Source: Yoonia maricola
GTDB taxonomy: Bacteria > Pseudomonadota > Alphaproteobacteria > Rhodobacterales > Rhodobacteraceae
Direction: 5' to 3'
DNA: 64,000 nt
NCBI RefSeq assembly: GCF_002797915.1
Contig: NZ_PGTY01000004.1
Coordinates: forward strand, 265,374 to 329,373
The position numbers were made by a program, and so were the translations under genes. Position 1 is the first letter of the stretch; the number at the start of each line of letters is the position of its first letter. Under the pieces are notes generated by a model. That model ran no database searches. It was not told the DNA's origin and was given only the letters and a program-made list of their open reading frames with translations. This document shows positions 44,743 to 54,110 of the stretch, piece by piece.

Positions 44743-46128
44743 TTATGCGTGCACCTCAAGAATGCGGCGATGCTTGAGCGCTTCTTTACGCACTTCAGCA
44801 AACGTCTGGAATCCCCGTGCTTCGAGGATGGGCAAGAGGGCGGCAAAAGCCTTGGCGGTTGCCATCGCATCGCCCAATGCAGTGTGCCGCAAGTCTTCAG
44901 GAATAATGACCTCAAGCCTGTCGCACAGGGCATCCAGCGTATGCACCGCCGATCCGCCAAAGACGATGGCTGACAAATGCACCGTGTCCATCACGGCGTT
45001 CTGGAAAGTCGTTTCACCACGGTTGAGAAACGCCATGTCGAATGGTGCGTTATGGGCTACAAGAACAGCATCTGCCGCATAGCTTTGGAAGCTCTCGCGG
45101 ACGACGCCAAACGCGGGTGCGTCTGAGACCATTTCGTCAGTAATCCCATGCACTTTGGTTGATTGCGCAGGAATAGGTCGCCCCGGATTAACGAGCGCGT
45201 CAAACGTCTCTGAGGTGATGACCCGCCCGTTTACGATCCGCACGGCACCCAATTGCACAACATCATCTTTCTGCGGGTCAAGCCCGGTGGTTTCGCTGTC
45301 AAACACAACGAACGTCAGATCGCGCAGGGCGGTTTCGGTGATGTCGGTGGCTGGCACCTGATCGAATAGATCAAAGTCATAGACCAAGGGGCGCGCTGCA
45401 TCCGGGTCCAGCGGTTCAAGCATCACCATATACCCGCTGTTGTCGTCAAAGACACGGATGTGGCCAGAGTAAATCGCCTCCGACTTACCCTTGATGGTGA
45501 TCGGGCGGCGCATCTCTTTTTGCTTTTTCATCTTGGCGAGCGTGGCGTGCAATGTGCCTTCATCCAGATAGTCACAGACCGAGGCGTTCAATCGGGCGGG
45601 TGCCTCGTTCTCCATCAGGTCGGCGGCCTGCCCGTCATAGAGCACGATTTGGTCGTCCTGCGTCGCGACGATCACTGCGACGGGTATATCCGACAGGATG
45701 CGCAAAAGCTGCGCGCGCTGACGTTCGAGGCGGGCGGTCTTTTGCGCCACGGTTTCGGCTGTGGCCAGCGATGCTTGGCCCAGCTTGTCGCTGATCGCGC
45801 AAGCGGCAGGGGCAAGGTCACCAAGGTATCGGGCGGCTTTTTCATCCAGCGTGGTCTCAATGCCGGAATCCGCGCGCACCCGGATTTGTGCGGCTAACGC
45901 TTCGATGGGTTTGCTGATGTTTTCGTCGAACAACCGCCAGACAAAGGTGACCAGCGCCAAAACGCCCAGAAACGCGACAACCCCGACGGTCGTGAAAGAC
46001 GAAAACGCTTCTGGCATCCCCAGTTGCCGATACCCCAGAACCAATGCGCCAAGAATAACGACACCGCCTCCGATGCCGATGAGGCCAAAGAAGAGGAAGA
46101 CGCGCAAGCGCAGACTAAGGTGGGTCAT
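44743..46128 (-). CDS. Membrane-anchored PAS-exonuclease (DnaQ-like)
   Basis: This 461-residue protein has two N-terminal membrane helices (about residues 10-32 and 45-66), a HAMP-like linker, a PAS-type domain (about 140-240) and a C-terminal DEDDh 3'-5' exonuclease domain (about 272-445). Exonuclease motifs are FDSETTGLD (D277, E279), HNAPFDMAFL and HTALGDAMATA, so the active site looks complete. The combination puts a nuclease under a membrane-linked sensor domain. GAGGAG precedes the ATG. It is the last gene of the cluster with DUF294, the symporter and DUF4212, and starts one base after the 173-residue gene ends. Confidence 0.9.
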   Translation of the reverse strand: MTHLSLRLRVFLFFGLIGIGGGVVILGALVLGYRQLGMPEAFSSFTTVGVVAFLGVLALVTFVWRLFDENISKPIEALAAQIRVRADSGIETTLDEKAARYLGDLAPAACAISDKLGQASLATAETVAQKTARLERQRAQLLRILSDIPVAVIVATQDDQIVLYDGQAADLMENEAPARLNASVCDYLDEGTLHATLAKMKKQKEMRRPITIKGKSEAIYSGHIRVFDDNSGYMVMLEPLDPDAARPLVYDFDLFDQVPATDITETALRDLTFVVFDSETTGLDPQKDDVVQLGAVRIVNGRVITSETFDALVNPGRPIPAQSTKVHGITDEMVSDAPAFGVVRESFQSYAADAVLVAHNAPFDMAFLNRGETTFQNAVMDTVHLSAIVFGGSAVHTLDALCDRLEVIIPEDLRHTALGDAMATAKAFAALLPILEARGFQTFAEVRKEALKHRRILEVHA

Positions 46129-46129
46129 G

Positions 46130-46651
46130 TTACGTCTCCTCGCAGGCGACCTTCAGCAGAGGGTCGGTCGCTTCAAGCGGGAACCACGTTGCGTCAGTTA
46201 CTGTGCCATCTTCGGCAAAGATGATCCCATCAACCACATCGGCGCGGCGGCTTTCGGCGCAGTCGAACAGCATGGGCACTTTGGCGGTGCGCGTCCAGCG
46301 ACCGTAAAACACCAGATCAACAAGGCGTTGGTCAGGTTGGTTGGGATGCGTGCGGGTGCTTTGCTGGTCCACCGCCACATAGCGCGAAACGAATGGCGCG
46401 GTGTAGGTCCACGGACGGTAAAACGCGGTTTCTTCGATTGTTTGCGCGACGACCATGCCTTGGGGCATGGTGGCCACGGTCCGGTCGTACCAGCTGTATT
46501 CGCTGCTGATCGTCGCAGCGAGCATCGCAGCACCCGCCGACGCCGGGATCAGCCATTTCGGCAGTCGCCCTTTCAGCGTTCTGTTTAACGCCCACACCAG
46601 CAACGCGGCGGTAGCGCCGGCCACGATGGTGCCGATCAATTCGAAAAACAT
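46130..46651 (-). CDS. Membrane-associated protein of unknown function
   Basis: This 173-residue protein has an N-terminal membrane segment (FFELIGTIVAGATAALLVWALN) and a second one at about residues 31-50, then a soluble domain with FYRPWTYTAPFVSRYVAVDQQSTRTHP and LFDCAESRRADV. I do not recognise the family. It is between the DUF294 gene (24-base gap) and the exonuclease gene (one-base gap), so it is co-transcribed with both; a link to their signalling is likely but undefined. Confidence 0.7.
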   Translation of the reverse strand: MFFELIGTIVAGATAALLVWALNRTLKGRLPKWLIPASAGAAMLAATISSEYSWYDRTVATMPQGMVVAQTIEETAFYRPWTYTAPFVSRYVAVDQQSTRTHPNQPDQRLVDLVFYGRWTRTAKVPMLFDCAESRRADVVDGIIFAEDGTVTDATWFPLEATDPLLKVACEET

Positions 46652-46675
46652 CAGGTCTCCTCCCTGTTTTTCATG

Positions 46676-48502
46676 TTAGCCCAAAACGCCGCGTCCCTGC
46701 ATCAAGGCCGATTGCATTGTTTTGATCACCACGAACGCATCGCGCAAGTGGCTGCGTTCAAAGGCGGACAGGTCCGCTGGTGGTAAGAAATTATCCGGCG
46801 CTTTGCCCTGTTTGATCTGGCGGGCCTGATGCTCCAGCCGTGTTTGGGCGACCAGATCGTAGGCGTCCAGCAGGTCACGCCCGCCGCTTTCGCTGATGAC
46901 GCGGCCCGCGATAGCCGCTTGTAAACGCGCGCGGGTATTGACCGGGACAAGCTGACCTTGCAGGGCATACATGCGGCCAAGGTCCACTACGGGTACGACG
47001 CCGCTGAGTTTCATATCCACCGTATTGCGGTTCTCGCCTGAACGGATGGTCGCCAGCCCTTTGAGCATCCCCAGCGGTGTGCCGTGGGTCAGCGCGTTGG
47101 TGGCCATATGGGCGGTAAAGATCGAATTGGCGGCGGAAGCTTTGAGCGTTTCCGCCTGCAGCCCATCAAACAGACTAAAGTCGCCCCCGATGGGCCGCAA
47201 ATCGAACATGACCGAGGCCAGCATCTGCGCCTCTTTGCCGGGACTTCTGATCCAGTGCTGGAAGTAGTCGTGCCAAACTGAAACGGGCTGCCGCCAGCGC
47301 GGGTTCGTCGCCATCATGTCGCCGGGGCAGTAGACGTATCCGCAGGCGTCCAAGCCGTCGCTGACGAATTGCGCGAAAGGTTCAAAGTAAGCCAGTTCTT
47401 TCTCGCTCAGATCGTCCTCCAAAATCAGGCAATTGTCCTGATCGGACACCCCCGTTTGTTCCTGCCGCCCTTGGCTCCCGCAAGCGAGCCAGACATAGCG
47501 GGCCGGGGGTGGGCCGTATTTATCTTCCGCTAACGCCAGCAAGCGCCGGGTCACGACGTCCGCAATATCGGTGATCATGCGTGTGACGACATCGTGCCGG
47601 TTGCCGGCAGAGACCAGTTGGACCAGCAGGTTGGGGATGCGTTTGGTGACGGCGGTAAGGTCATCAACGGTCTTGGCGCGCGCGGCCTCGGACACGAAGC
47701 CAGCGGTGTTGGACGCCTGAAAACGCGTCAAGTCGGTTTGGGTGACAATCCCCACCAGCTTGCCCGCCTCGACGATAGGCAGGTGGCCCAAGCGGTATTC
47801 CATCATCATATGCAGCACGTCAGAGCCGATGGCCGATCGCGACAGAACCCGAGGGTCGGGTGTCATGATTTCGCTGACCGGCGTGTCATGGGCCAACCCT
47901 TGGGCCAGTGCTTTGCCGGACAGATCACGGATGGTCAGAATACCTGTCAGCTTCTTCTTCTCGACCACGCAAAGGCAGGAAATGCGATCTTCCTGCATCT
48001 TTCGCGCAGCGTCTTGGATGGTCATGGTTGGTGCGCAGGTCACCGGGTTCGGCACCATCAGCGTTTCGACCTGCACGCGTGTCAGGTCAAACTGGCTGAG
48101 TGCATCTGTTGTCTCTGCCTCGCGGGTCCGGTCAAAGAAGCGGCGATAGGCCTTGTGGTCCGCGCGCAGCTTGTGGAACACGGGGGGTGGAATACAGATC
48201 AGGCGCGCATCCTCTTGCGCACGGGCGGAGGTCACGGCGATGCCGCCCTTCATCAGCCCACGTTCGCCGAAGGAGTTTTCGCGCCCAAGCTGTGAAATCT
48301 GGTTTTCGTTTTCGTCGCGGATTGTGACTTGACCGCTTTCGATGATGAACAGACCGTCAAGTTCTTCGCCAAGGTCATATATCGCTGTACCCTTGGGATA
48401 CGTCCGAAACATCACCTCTTTCCACAACGCATGAAACGCCCGCTCAGGCAGGGCGTCGTAAGGGTGCAGTTGTTTGAGGAAGGCAAGTGCTGTGTCGGCC
48501 AT
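46676..48502 (-). CDS. DUF294/CBS/cNMP-binding signalling protein
   Basis: This 608-residue protein has a cyclic-nucleotide-binding-like domain (about residues 15-120), two CBS domains (about 145-200 and 208-262), and the DUF294 nucleotidyltransferase-like region with the motif GSQGRQEQ (342-349) and D354 and D356, followed by the DUF294 C-terminal domain. It resembles GlnD-type sensors of nucleotide state. It sits between the acetate-type symporter and the membrane protein in the same operon and may tie carbon uptake to nucleotide signals. GAGGC precedes the ATG at good spacing. Confidence 0.93.
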   Translation of the reverse strand: MADTALAFLKQLHPYDALPERAFHALWKEVMFRTYPKGTAIYDLGEELDGLFIIESGQVTIRDENENQISQLGRENSFGERGLMKGGIAVTSARAQEDARLICIPPPVFHKLRADHKAYRRFFDRTREAETTDALSQFDLTRVQVETLMVPNPVTCAPTMTIQDAARKMQEDRISCLCVVEKKKLTGILTIRDLSGKALAQGLAHDTPVSEIMTPDPRVLSRSAIGSDVLHMMMEYRLGHLPIVEAGKLVGIVTQTDLTRFQASNTAGFVSEAARAKTVDDLTAVTKRIPNLLVQLVSAGNRHDVVTRMITDIADVVTRRLLALAEDKYGPPPARYVWLACGSQGRQEQTGVSDQDNCLILEDDLSEKELAYFEPFAQFVSDGLDACGYVYCPGDMMATNPRWRQPVSVWHDYFQHWIRSPGKEAQMLASVMFDLRPIGGDFSLFDGLQAETLKASAANSIFTAHMATNALTHGTPLGMLKGLATIRSGENRNTVDMKLSGVVPVVDLGRMYALQGQLVPVNTRARLQAAIAGRVISESGGRDLLDAYDLVAQTRLEHQARQIKQGKAPDNFLPPADLSAFERSHLRDAFVVIKTMQSALMQGRGVLG

Positions 48503-48527
48503 TCAGATGCCTCGCAATAACGGAGAT

Positions 48528-48553
48528 GGGCCAGCAACATGCGCTGCTGGCCC
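48528..48553. repeat. Intercistronic hairpin between symporter and DUF294 genes
   Basis: GGGCCAGCA (48528-48536) and TGCTGGCCC (48545-48553) form a perfect 9-base stem with an 8-base loop, 8 bases downstream of the symporter stop on the minus strand. No T-run follows on either strand, so it is more likely an RNA stabiliser or processing site than a terminator. Confidence 0.7.
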
Positions 48554-48560
48554 GCTTGTC

Positions 48561-50360
48561 CTAGTGATCGACGGCACCACCGGCACCCGCGGGGATCCGG
48601 ACGCTTTCGACGAGTTCCTTGATCTCTTGCGGCGTGTCTTTGGTCATCAACGAGACACCGTAGGCGACACCAAAGTTGATCAAAGCACCGATCGCGCCGA
48701 TCGCAGTGGACTGAATCCCGAAGAGGGAGCCATCAACGGTGTCGGGGAAGGAATTCGTTTCGGCGATGAACAGCCACCCCTTGTGCAGGAAGATGTAGAC
48801 CAGTGTGAAGATCAGACCCGACAGCATCCCGCAAACAGCGCCCACGTTGTTCACGCGCTTTGAGAAGATACCCATCATCAAGGCGGGGAAGATCGACGCT
48901 GCCGCCAGACCAAAGGCCAGCGCCACGGTTTGCGCGGCAAAGCCCGGGGGATTCAATCCAAGGACTGTTGCCACGGCGATGGCGACTGCCATGGCGATAC
49001 GGGCTGACAGTAGTTCTGCCTTTTCAGACATGTTTGGTGTCAGTTGCCCTTTCAGCAAGTCGTGGCTGACCGCAGAGGAAATCGCCAGAAGCAGACCGGC
49101 AGCCGTGGACAGCGCTGCCGCCAGACCACCAGCGGCCACCAGACCGATCACCCAACCCGGCAGGTTGGCAATTTCCGGGTTCGCGAGCACAAGGATGTCA
49201 CGGTTGAAGTTGGTCAACTCATTGCCTTCCCAACCGTTTGCAGCAGCCGTTTCAGCCATCGCATCGGTCTCGTCGTTGTAGTATTGGATCAGGCCGTCGC
49301 CGTTCTTGTCTTCCCAATCAAGAAGACCGGTTTTCTGCCATGTCAGCATCCAGTCGTACTCTGGTGCGGTTTCAATCGTTTGCACTGATACCGGCTCACC
49401 CGACGTTCCGTTTGGCCACATCAGTTCGGTGATGTTCAGGCGCGCCATGGCACCAACAGCAGGGGCTGTGAGGTACAACAAAGCGATGAACACCAGCGCC
49501 CAACCGGCAGACCAACGTGCGTCAGACACTTTTGGCACGGTGAAGAAGCGCATGATGACGTGCGGCAGACCCGCCGTACCGATCATCAGCGACAGCGTGA
49601 AAAGAACCATGTTGAGGTTGTCTTTATGTGCCTCAGTATAGCTTGCAAAACCAAGGTCGGTGACGATCTGATCAAGCTTGGTTAGCAGGTAAACACTGCC
49701 TTCCGCCCCTGTCGATGCGGTCTCAGAGAACAGACCCAGCGCCGGGATTGGGGTGCCTGTCAGCTGTAGTGAGATGAACACAGCAGGGATCGTGTAGGCC
49801 ATGATCAGCACGACGTATTGCGCCACTTGGGTGTAAGTCACACCTTTCATGCCGCCAAACACCGCATAGGCGAAAACCACGGCAGCACCGATCAGCAGAC
49901 CAGCCGTATTCGAGATTTCAAGGAAGCGGCCAAAGGCTACGCCCACACCCGTCATCTGACCGATCACGTAAGTGACCGAGGCCACGATCAGACAGATCAC
50001 AGCAACCATGCGCGCTGTTGGGGAATAGAAACGATCACCGATAAATTCGGACACGGTGAATTTGCCAAACTTGCGCAGGTAAGGTGCCAGTAGCAGTGCC
50101 AACAACACATAGCCACCCGTCCAACCCATCAGATAGGTGGAGTTGTCATAGCCTGTGAAAGCGATCAGACCCGCCATCGAGATGAAAGATGCCGCAGACA
50201 TCCAGTCTGCCGCGGTGGCCATGCCGTTGGTGACAGGGTGTACACCCCGGCCCGCAGCATAGAATTCTGACGTGGACCCCGCACGGGCCCAAATCGCGAT
50301 GCCGATGTAGAGCGCGAAGGATGCGCCGACAAACAGCAAATTGATGGTAAACTGTTCCAT
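48561..50360 (-). CDS. Sodium:solute symporter, acetate permease type
   Basis: This 599-residue inner-membrane protein has 13-15 membrane helices of the SSS family, with landmarks GVHPVTNGMATAADWMSAASFISMAGLIAFTGYD and GGMKGVTYTQVAQYVVL. Its length and pairing with a small DUF4212 subunit match the VC_2705 subfamily, related to ActP. Transport of acetate or other short acids is likely but not proven. A strong GAGGAGG site, lying in the end of the DUF4212 gene, precedes the ATG. Confidence 0.92.
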   Translation of the reverse strand: MEQFTINLLFVGASFALYIGIAIWARAGSTSEFYAAGRGVHPVTNGMATAADWMSAASFISMAGLIAFTGYDNSTYLMGWTGGYVLLALLLAPYLRKFGKFTVSEFIGDRFYSPTARMVAVICLIVASVTYVIGQMTGVGVAFGRFLEISNTAGLLIGAAVVFAYAVFGGMKGVTYTQVAQYVVLIMAYTIPAVFISLQLTGTPIPALGLFSETASTGAEGSVYLLTKLDQIVTDLGFASYTEAHKDNLNMVLFTLSLMIGTAGLPHVIMRFFTVPKVSDARWSAGWALVFIALLYLTAPAVGAMARLNITELMWPNGTSGEPVSVQTIETAPEYDWMLTWQKTGLLDWEDKNGDGLIQYYNDETDAMAETAAANGWEGNELTNFNRDILVLANPEIANLPGWVIGLVAAGGLAAALSTAAGLLLAISSAVSHDLLKGQLTPNMSEKAELLSARIAMAVAIAVATVLGLNPPGFAAQTVALAFGLAAASIFPALMMGIFSKRVNNVGAVCGMLSGLIFTLVYIFLHKGWLFIAETNSFPDTVDGSLFGIQSTAIGAIGALINFGVAYGVSLMTKDTPQEIKELVESVRIPAGAGGAVDH

Positions 50361-50364
50361 GCGA

Positions 50365-50646
50365 TCAGTCCTCCTCTACGCCGTATTCGCGATCGAGCTT
50401 GTTCATCCGCCAAGCGTAGAAAAAGATCAGCGCGAGAAAGACAAGGATAGAGCCTTGTTGGGCAAACCAGAACCCAAGGTCAGTGCCGCCCACAGCGATG
50501 CCGGACAGCATCGGGCGCAGCAGGATGCCAAAACCAAAGGACACGACGGCCCATATGACGAGGCTGACCAGAATGATGCGGACATTGGCCTTCCAATAGT
50601 CCGCCCCAGCCTTTGCAGCCCTTGCGTTTGTTGTTTCCTCTGCCAT
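50365..50646 (-). CDS. DUF4212-family small membrane subunit
   Basis: This 93-residue protein has two membrane helices (about residues 22-45 and 55-78) and matches the DUF4212 family, the small partner of VC_2705-type symporters. The ATG has AAGGAGGAG. The stop lies 4 bases before the symporter start, so the two are coupled. It is the first gene of a five-gene operon that ends with the PAS-exonuclease. Confidence 0.9.
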   Translation of the reverse strand: MAEETTNARAAKAGADYWKANVRIILVSLVIWAVVSFGFGILLRPMLSGIAVGGTDLGFWFAQQGSILVFLALIFFYAWRMNKLDREYGVEED

Positions 50647-51043
50647 GTGGTGCTCCTCCTTATTGTATTGCTATCTGAGGTGTGGGCGCCTGTGGGCGGC
50701 AACCACACTGTGTTTGCGCGGCGCGGCGGTCACCTATCCCGACCAGCGCGCCACTAATAGATTTGTAAATTTATTCTATTGTATACAGAAAGAACTTTTC
50801 GCAACTATATGAACATGCTTGATTTTAATGTAAATAAAATTACAATCTACATGGGCGATATGTTAATATTGCGATATCTGCCGCAATTTCGCCTTATTCA
50901 ACAGTGCTTTGGTGTCATTTACGTGTTGCTGGTTGCGATGCGTAATGGTGTCTTGTTCGCATAGTCAAAGCGCGCAACACATGCGTTGCGCGTGGTTTTC
51001 TGCCCCGCGCGCTTGTGAACGACCGCCGATTCGACGCGTGCGG
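50647..51043. promoter_or_regulatory. AT-rich region upstream of the symporter operon
   Basis: These 397 bases hold no supported gene. From about 50755 to 50960 the sequence is far richer in A and T than anything else in the window, which fits a regulated promoter for the minus-strand DUF4212 operon. A palindrome TGTAA-N6-TTACA lies at 50829-50844. A 61-codon plus-strand frame (50779-50964) has no binding site and no family match. At 50971-50992 CGCGCAAC and GTTGCGCG form a stem that may end the UbiH transcript or a plus-strand transcript. Confidence 0.6.
50971..50998. terminator. Hairpin downstream of the ubiH-like gene
   Basis: CGCGCAAC (50971-50978) and GTTGCGCG (50985-50992) form an 8-base stem with a 6-base loop. 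The plus strand continues with TGGTTTTC and the minus strand with CTTTGAC, so neither side has a clean T-run. It is 52 bases past the UbiH-type stop on the minus strand. It may be a weak bidirectional terminator. Confidence 0.5.
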
Positions 51044-52255
51044 TTAGCCACGCATCAAGCGGGGCAAGTCTCCGGTCAGCCCGGCCGCTTCGCGGATGAC
51101 CGTGCGCCGCAACCCCGGTGCGGCATTGACCAACCCCATGCCAATGTCGCGCGCGGCGCGTAGCAACGGGTTGTCGTTCGAAAAGAGCCTGTTGAACGTA
51201 TCGGTCGCCAATGCCAGCGTCGTTGTGTCAAACCGCCGCCATTGCTGATAGCGCGCGAGCACCTGCGCGCCGCCAATGTCTTCGCCCCGTCCGCGTGCGT
51301 TTTCGAGCACATCTGCCAAGGCCGCTACATCGCGCAGGCCGGCGTTCAGCCCCTGTCCGGCAATAGGGTGCACGCCGTGGGCGGCGTCACCGATCAAGGC
51401 CACGCGGTCGGCAATAAAGCTGTTGGCCAGCGTGAGGCCGAGGGGATAGCTGAACCGCGCGCCAGTGAGGCTGATCTGCCCGAGGAAGCTGCCAAAGGCG
51501 GGGCGCAGGGCGGTCAGAAAATCTGTATCACTCATCGCCATGAGGGCCTGCGCCCGCGTGTCAGTCTCGCTCCAGACGATGGAACTGCGGTCTTGGGTCA
51601 GGGGCAGGATGGCCAGCGGACCACCCGGCATGAAGAACTGATGCGCGATGCCGCCGTGTGGTTTTTCATGCTTGACCGCGCAGACGACGGCTGTTTGCCC
51701 ATAGCCCCAGCCGGTACGCTTGATCCCGGCACGTTCCGCCGTGCCACTTTTGCGTCCATCGGAACCAATCAGAAGCTTGCCGGAGATGTCTTTGCCAGAG
51801 GCAAGTGTAACTGTGGCCTCGGCTGCATCCACCGACTGCGCCACAACCGTTTCACCAGACAGATGGGTGATCCGTTTGTCTTTCGCCATCGCATCAAGGA
51901 AGGCGCGCCGCAGGTGCCGGTCTTCGACCATGTAGCCCATAGGAGCTTCTTCGATTTCGGCATGGTCAAAGTGCATCATCCAAGGCGAAGGCCCTTCACC
52001 TGCGCGCCCGTCGGTGACTTTTATCTCCAGCATCGGCTGGGCCTTGTCGCTGATCTTGGGCCAGACGCCGATCCCGCGCAGCAGCCGCATGGACGCGTGG
52101 GCGAGCGCATATGACCGCCCGTCGAAGTTGACGCGCTTGCGGGTGTCCAGCGGCAAGCTGTCGATGATGGTCACTGTGAAACCGGCTTGCGCTGCGGCCA
52201 GTGCCAAGGCGGGTCCGTTCAGGCCGCCGCCAACGATGATCAGGTCTGTGTTCAT
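51044..52255 (-). CDS. UbiH/UbiF-family FAD-dependent hydroxylase
   Basis: This 403-residue flavoprotein monooxygenase has the FAD motif LIIVGGGLNGPALALAAAQAG at the N-terminus, GSDGRKSGTAERAG in the middle and the second FAD motif ALIGDAAHGVHPIAGQGLNAGL. It probably hydroxylates the ring of a ubiquinone precursor. I start it at 52255 because the FAD motif is expected near the N-terminus; the open frame runs to 52315, and no start has a strong binding site. Which ring position it modifies cannot be told. Confidence 0.9.
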   Translation of the reverse strand: MNTDLIIVGGGLNGPALALAAAQAGFTVTIIDSLPLDTRKRVNFDGRSYALAHASMRLLRGIGVWPKISDKAQPMLEIKVTDGRAGEGPSPWMMHFDHAEIEEAPMGYMVEDRHLRRAFLDAMAKDKRITHLSGETVVAQSVDAAEATVTLASGKDISGKLLIGSDGRKSGTAERAGIKRTGWGYGQTAVVCAVKHEKPHGGIAHQFFMPGGPLAILPLTQDRSSIVWSETDTRAQALMAMSDTDFLTALRPAFGSFLGQISLTGARFSYPLGLTLANSFIADRVALIGDAAHGVHPIAGQGLNAGLRDVAALADVLENARGRGEDIGGAQVLARYQQWRRFDTTTLALATDTFNRLFSNDNPLLRAARDIGMGLVNAAPGLRRTVIREAAGLTGDLPRLMRG

Positions 52256-52335
52256 ACGTCGCAATATGCGCGCCCGGGCGGGATTGTCCATGCGCCTCAT
52301 GGCCGCTACCGTCATGCGCGAACCGGGAGAATGAC

Positions 52336-53664
52336 ATGCAAGACTGGCGATGGATGACAGCCGCGGACCTAGGGCGCGGGATTGGGGCAGGGGACATTGA
52401 TCCTGTTGCGCTGACAGAGGTGTATCTGGACGCTATCGACGCCCATGAATTCCGCGACCGGATTTATGCGCGCGTGACGCATGAGCGGGCACGCGCCGAG
52501 GCAAAGGCGGCATCAGAACGTGCAAAAGCGGGCCTGCGCCGTGGGCCGTTGGATGGTGTGCCTGTGTCATGGAAAGATTTGTTCGATACGGCTGGTATAG
52601 GGACAGAAGCCGGGACGGCGTTGATGGCAGGTCGTGTGCCCGAGCATGACGCAGTGGTGTTGCAGGCTGGAACGGCTGCGGGGCTGGTTTGTCTAGGTAA
52701 AACGCATATGTCCGAGATTGCCTTTTCCGGGCTGGGCCTGAACCCGATCACCGCGACGCCCCCGTGCGTGAATGATCATGATGCCGTGCCAGGCGGGTCG
52801 TCGTCCGGGGCCGCGGCCTCGGTCGCGTTTGGATTGGCCGCCGCTGGGATCGGCTCTGATACGGGCGGGTCGGTGCGGATACCGTCAGCTTGGAATGATC
52901 TGGTGGGGTTGAAGACGACGCATGGGCGGTTGTCCTTGGATGGGGTCGTGCCGCTGTGTTTGACCTTTGATACGGTCGGGCCTTTGTGCCGCTCGGTCGA
53001 GGATGCCAACCTGTTGTTGGCGATCTTGGAGGGTGGAAAGCTTGCGGATTTGACTGGTAACTCCCTCGAAGGTGTCCGTCTGATGGTGCTGGATACGATT
53101 GTGCCCGACGATGTGCGCGAGGCCCCGCGCGCGGCGTTTGAAGGGGCCGTGGCGCGCCTGAAAGCGGCGGGCGCGCAGATCGAACATCGCTACTTTGCGC
53201 AGTTCTTTGATGCTTTCGCGCAGGCAGGTAACCTTTATGCCGCCGACAGCTATGGCTGGTGGCGTGATCTGGTCGAGGCGCATCCCGAAAAAATGTTCCC
53301 GCAGATTTTGGAACGGGTGCGGGGAGGCAGATCGGTTGGCGGGGCCGACTATTGCGCAGGCTGGAACCTGCTGCGCGACATCCGCAAACAGTACCATGCC
53401 GAGACTGCGCAATTCGACGCGGTGATCATGCCAACAGCGCCGATCCTGCCGCCCAATGCGGAGCGGTTGTTGAACGATGACGACTACTACAAATCCGAGA
53501 ATCTGTTGGCGCTGCGCAACACGCGGGTCGCGAACCTGATGGATGTGTGTTCGGTGACGCTGCCGACTGGGGTGCCGTCGTGTGGGATCATGCTGAATGG
53601 GCAAAATGGGACAGAGGAGGCGTTGTTAAGAGTCGCTGCTGCAGCGGAGCGGGCGCTAGCCTAA
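52336..53664 (+). CDS. Amidase signature-family protein
   Basis: This 442-residue enzyme has the amidase signature Ser-Ser-Lys triad: K80 in SWKDLFDTAG, a Ser in GGSSSG (153-158), and the nucleophile S179 in GSDTGGSVRIPSAW. It resembles GatA and related amidases, but is in a single-gene setting without gatB or gatC, so a catabolic amidase is more likely than the tRNA-dependent one. It is divergent from the UbiH gene (80-base gap) and its stop overlaps the convergent ACT gene by 4 bases. Confidence 0.92.
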   Translation: MQDWRWMTAADLGRGIGAGDIDPVALTEVYLDAIDAHEFRDRIYARVTHERARAEAKAASERAKAGLRRGPLDGVPVSWKDLFDTAGIGTEAGTALMAGRVPEHDAVVLQAGTAAGLVCLGKTHMSEIAFSGLGLNPITATPPCVNDHDAVPGGSSSGAAASVAFGLAAAGIGSDTGGSVRIPSAWNDLVGLKTTHGRLSLDGVVPLCLTFDTVGPLCRSVEDANLLLAILEGGKLADLTGNSLEGVRLMVLDTIVPDDVREAPRAAFEGAVARLKAAGAQIEHRYFAQFFDAFAQAGNLYAADSYGWWRDLVEAHPEKMFPQILERVRGGRSVGGADYCAGWNLLRDIRKQYHAETAQFDAVIMPTAPILPPNAERLLNDDDYYKSENLLALRNTRVANLMDVCSVTLPTGVPSCGIMLNGQNGTEEALLRVAAAAERALA

Positions 53665-54110
53665 GCTTTGTTCGCCGCGCGTTGTTGCAATGCCGTAAGC
53701 ACTGCCATTGCTTGATCGCACTTATCCGCAGGCACGAATACATGGTCGTGGTGGCAGGCAGCGACCATGTTGCACGGAATGTCATGTTCGCCCAAAGCTG
53801 ATGACACTGCTGCCGTCAGCCCCACGCCTTCAAGCGAGGAATAGACGTTGAGCGTGATGCACTTCATCGGCACGGATGTATCATCGGCAAAGGCCGCGGG
53901 TACCAGCATCGAAAGGCCTTCAGCTTCTTTGAATGTGCCTACGGCTTCGGGCGATAGTTTGGCAATCAAGCCCGCGTCTTGCGTCGAGATGAAGGCATAC
54001 TCGCCCGGTTGAACCTCAGGCGACATATTTGGAATCATATCGTCAGCACTGGATGCAATTGTTGGCAATTGATCTTTGTCCCCTTTTGATAGTGAATGAT
54101 TGCAGCCCAT
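53661..54110 (-). CDS. ACT-domain protein
   Basis: This protein of about 149 residues has a region MSPEVQPGEYAFISTQDAGL followed by an ACT-like C-terminal half (PMKCITLNVYSSLEGVGLTAAVSSALGEHDIPCNMVAACHHDHVFVPADKCDQAMAVL). Proteins of this layout have two ACT-like halves and probably bind an amino acid. The open frame continues to 54227, but that part is Arg-rich and overlaps the aminotransferase leader, so I start at 54110; the true start may be further downstream. Its target is unknown. Confidence 0.82.
   Translation of the reverse strand: MGCNHSLSKGDKDQLPTIASSADDMIPNMSPEVQPGEYAFISTQDAGLIAKLSPEAVGTFKEAEGLSMLVPAAFADDTSVPMKCITLNVYSSLEGVGLTAAVSSALGEHDIPCNMVAACHHDHVFVPADKCDQAMAVLTALQQRAANKA

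Noticed and set aside
50779..50964. 61-codon plus-strand frame in the AT-rich region
   Set aside because: No ribosome binding site and no recognisable motif; stop-poor frames are expected by chance in such a short region.
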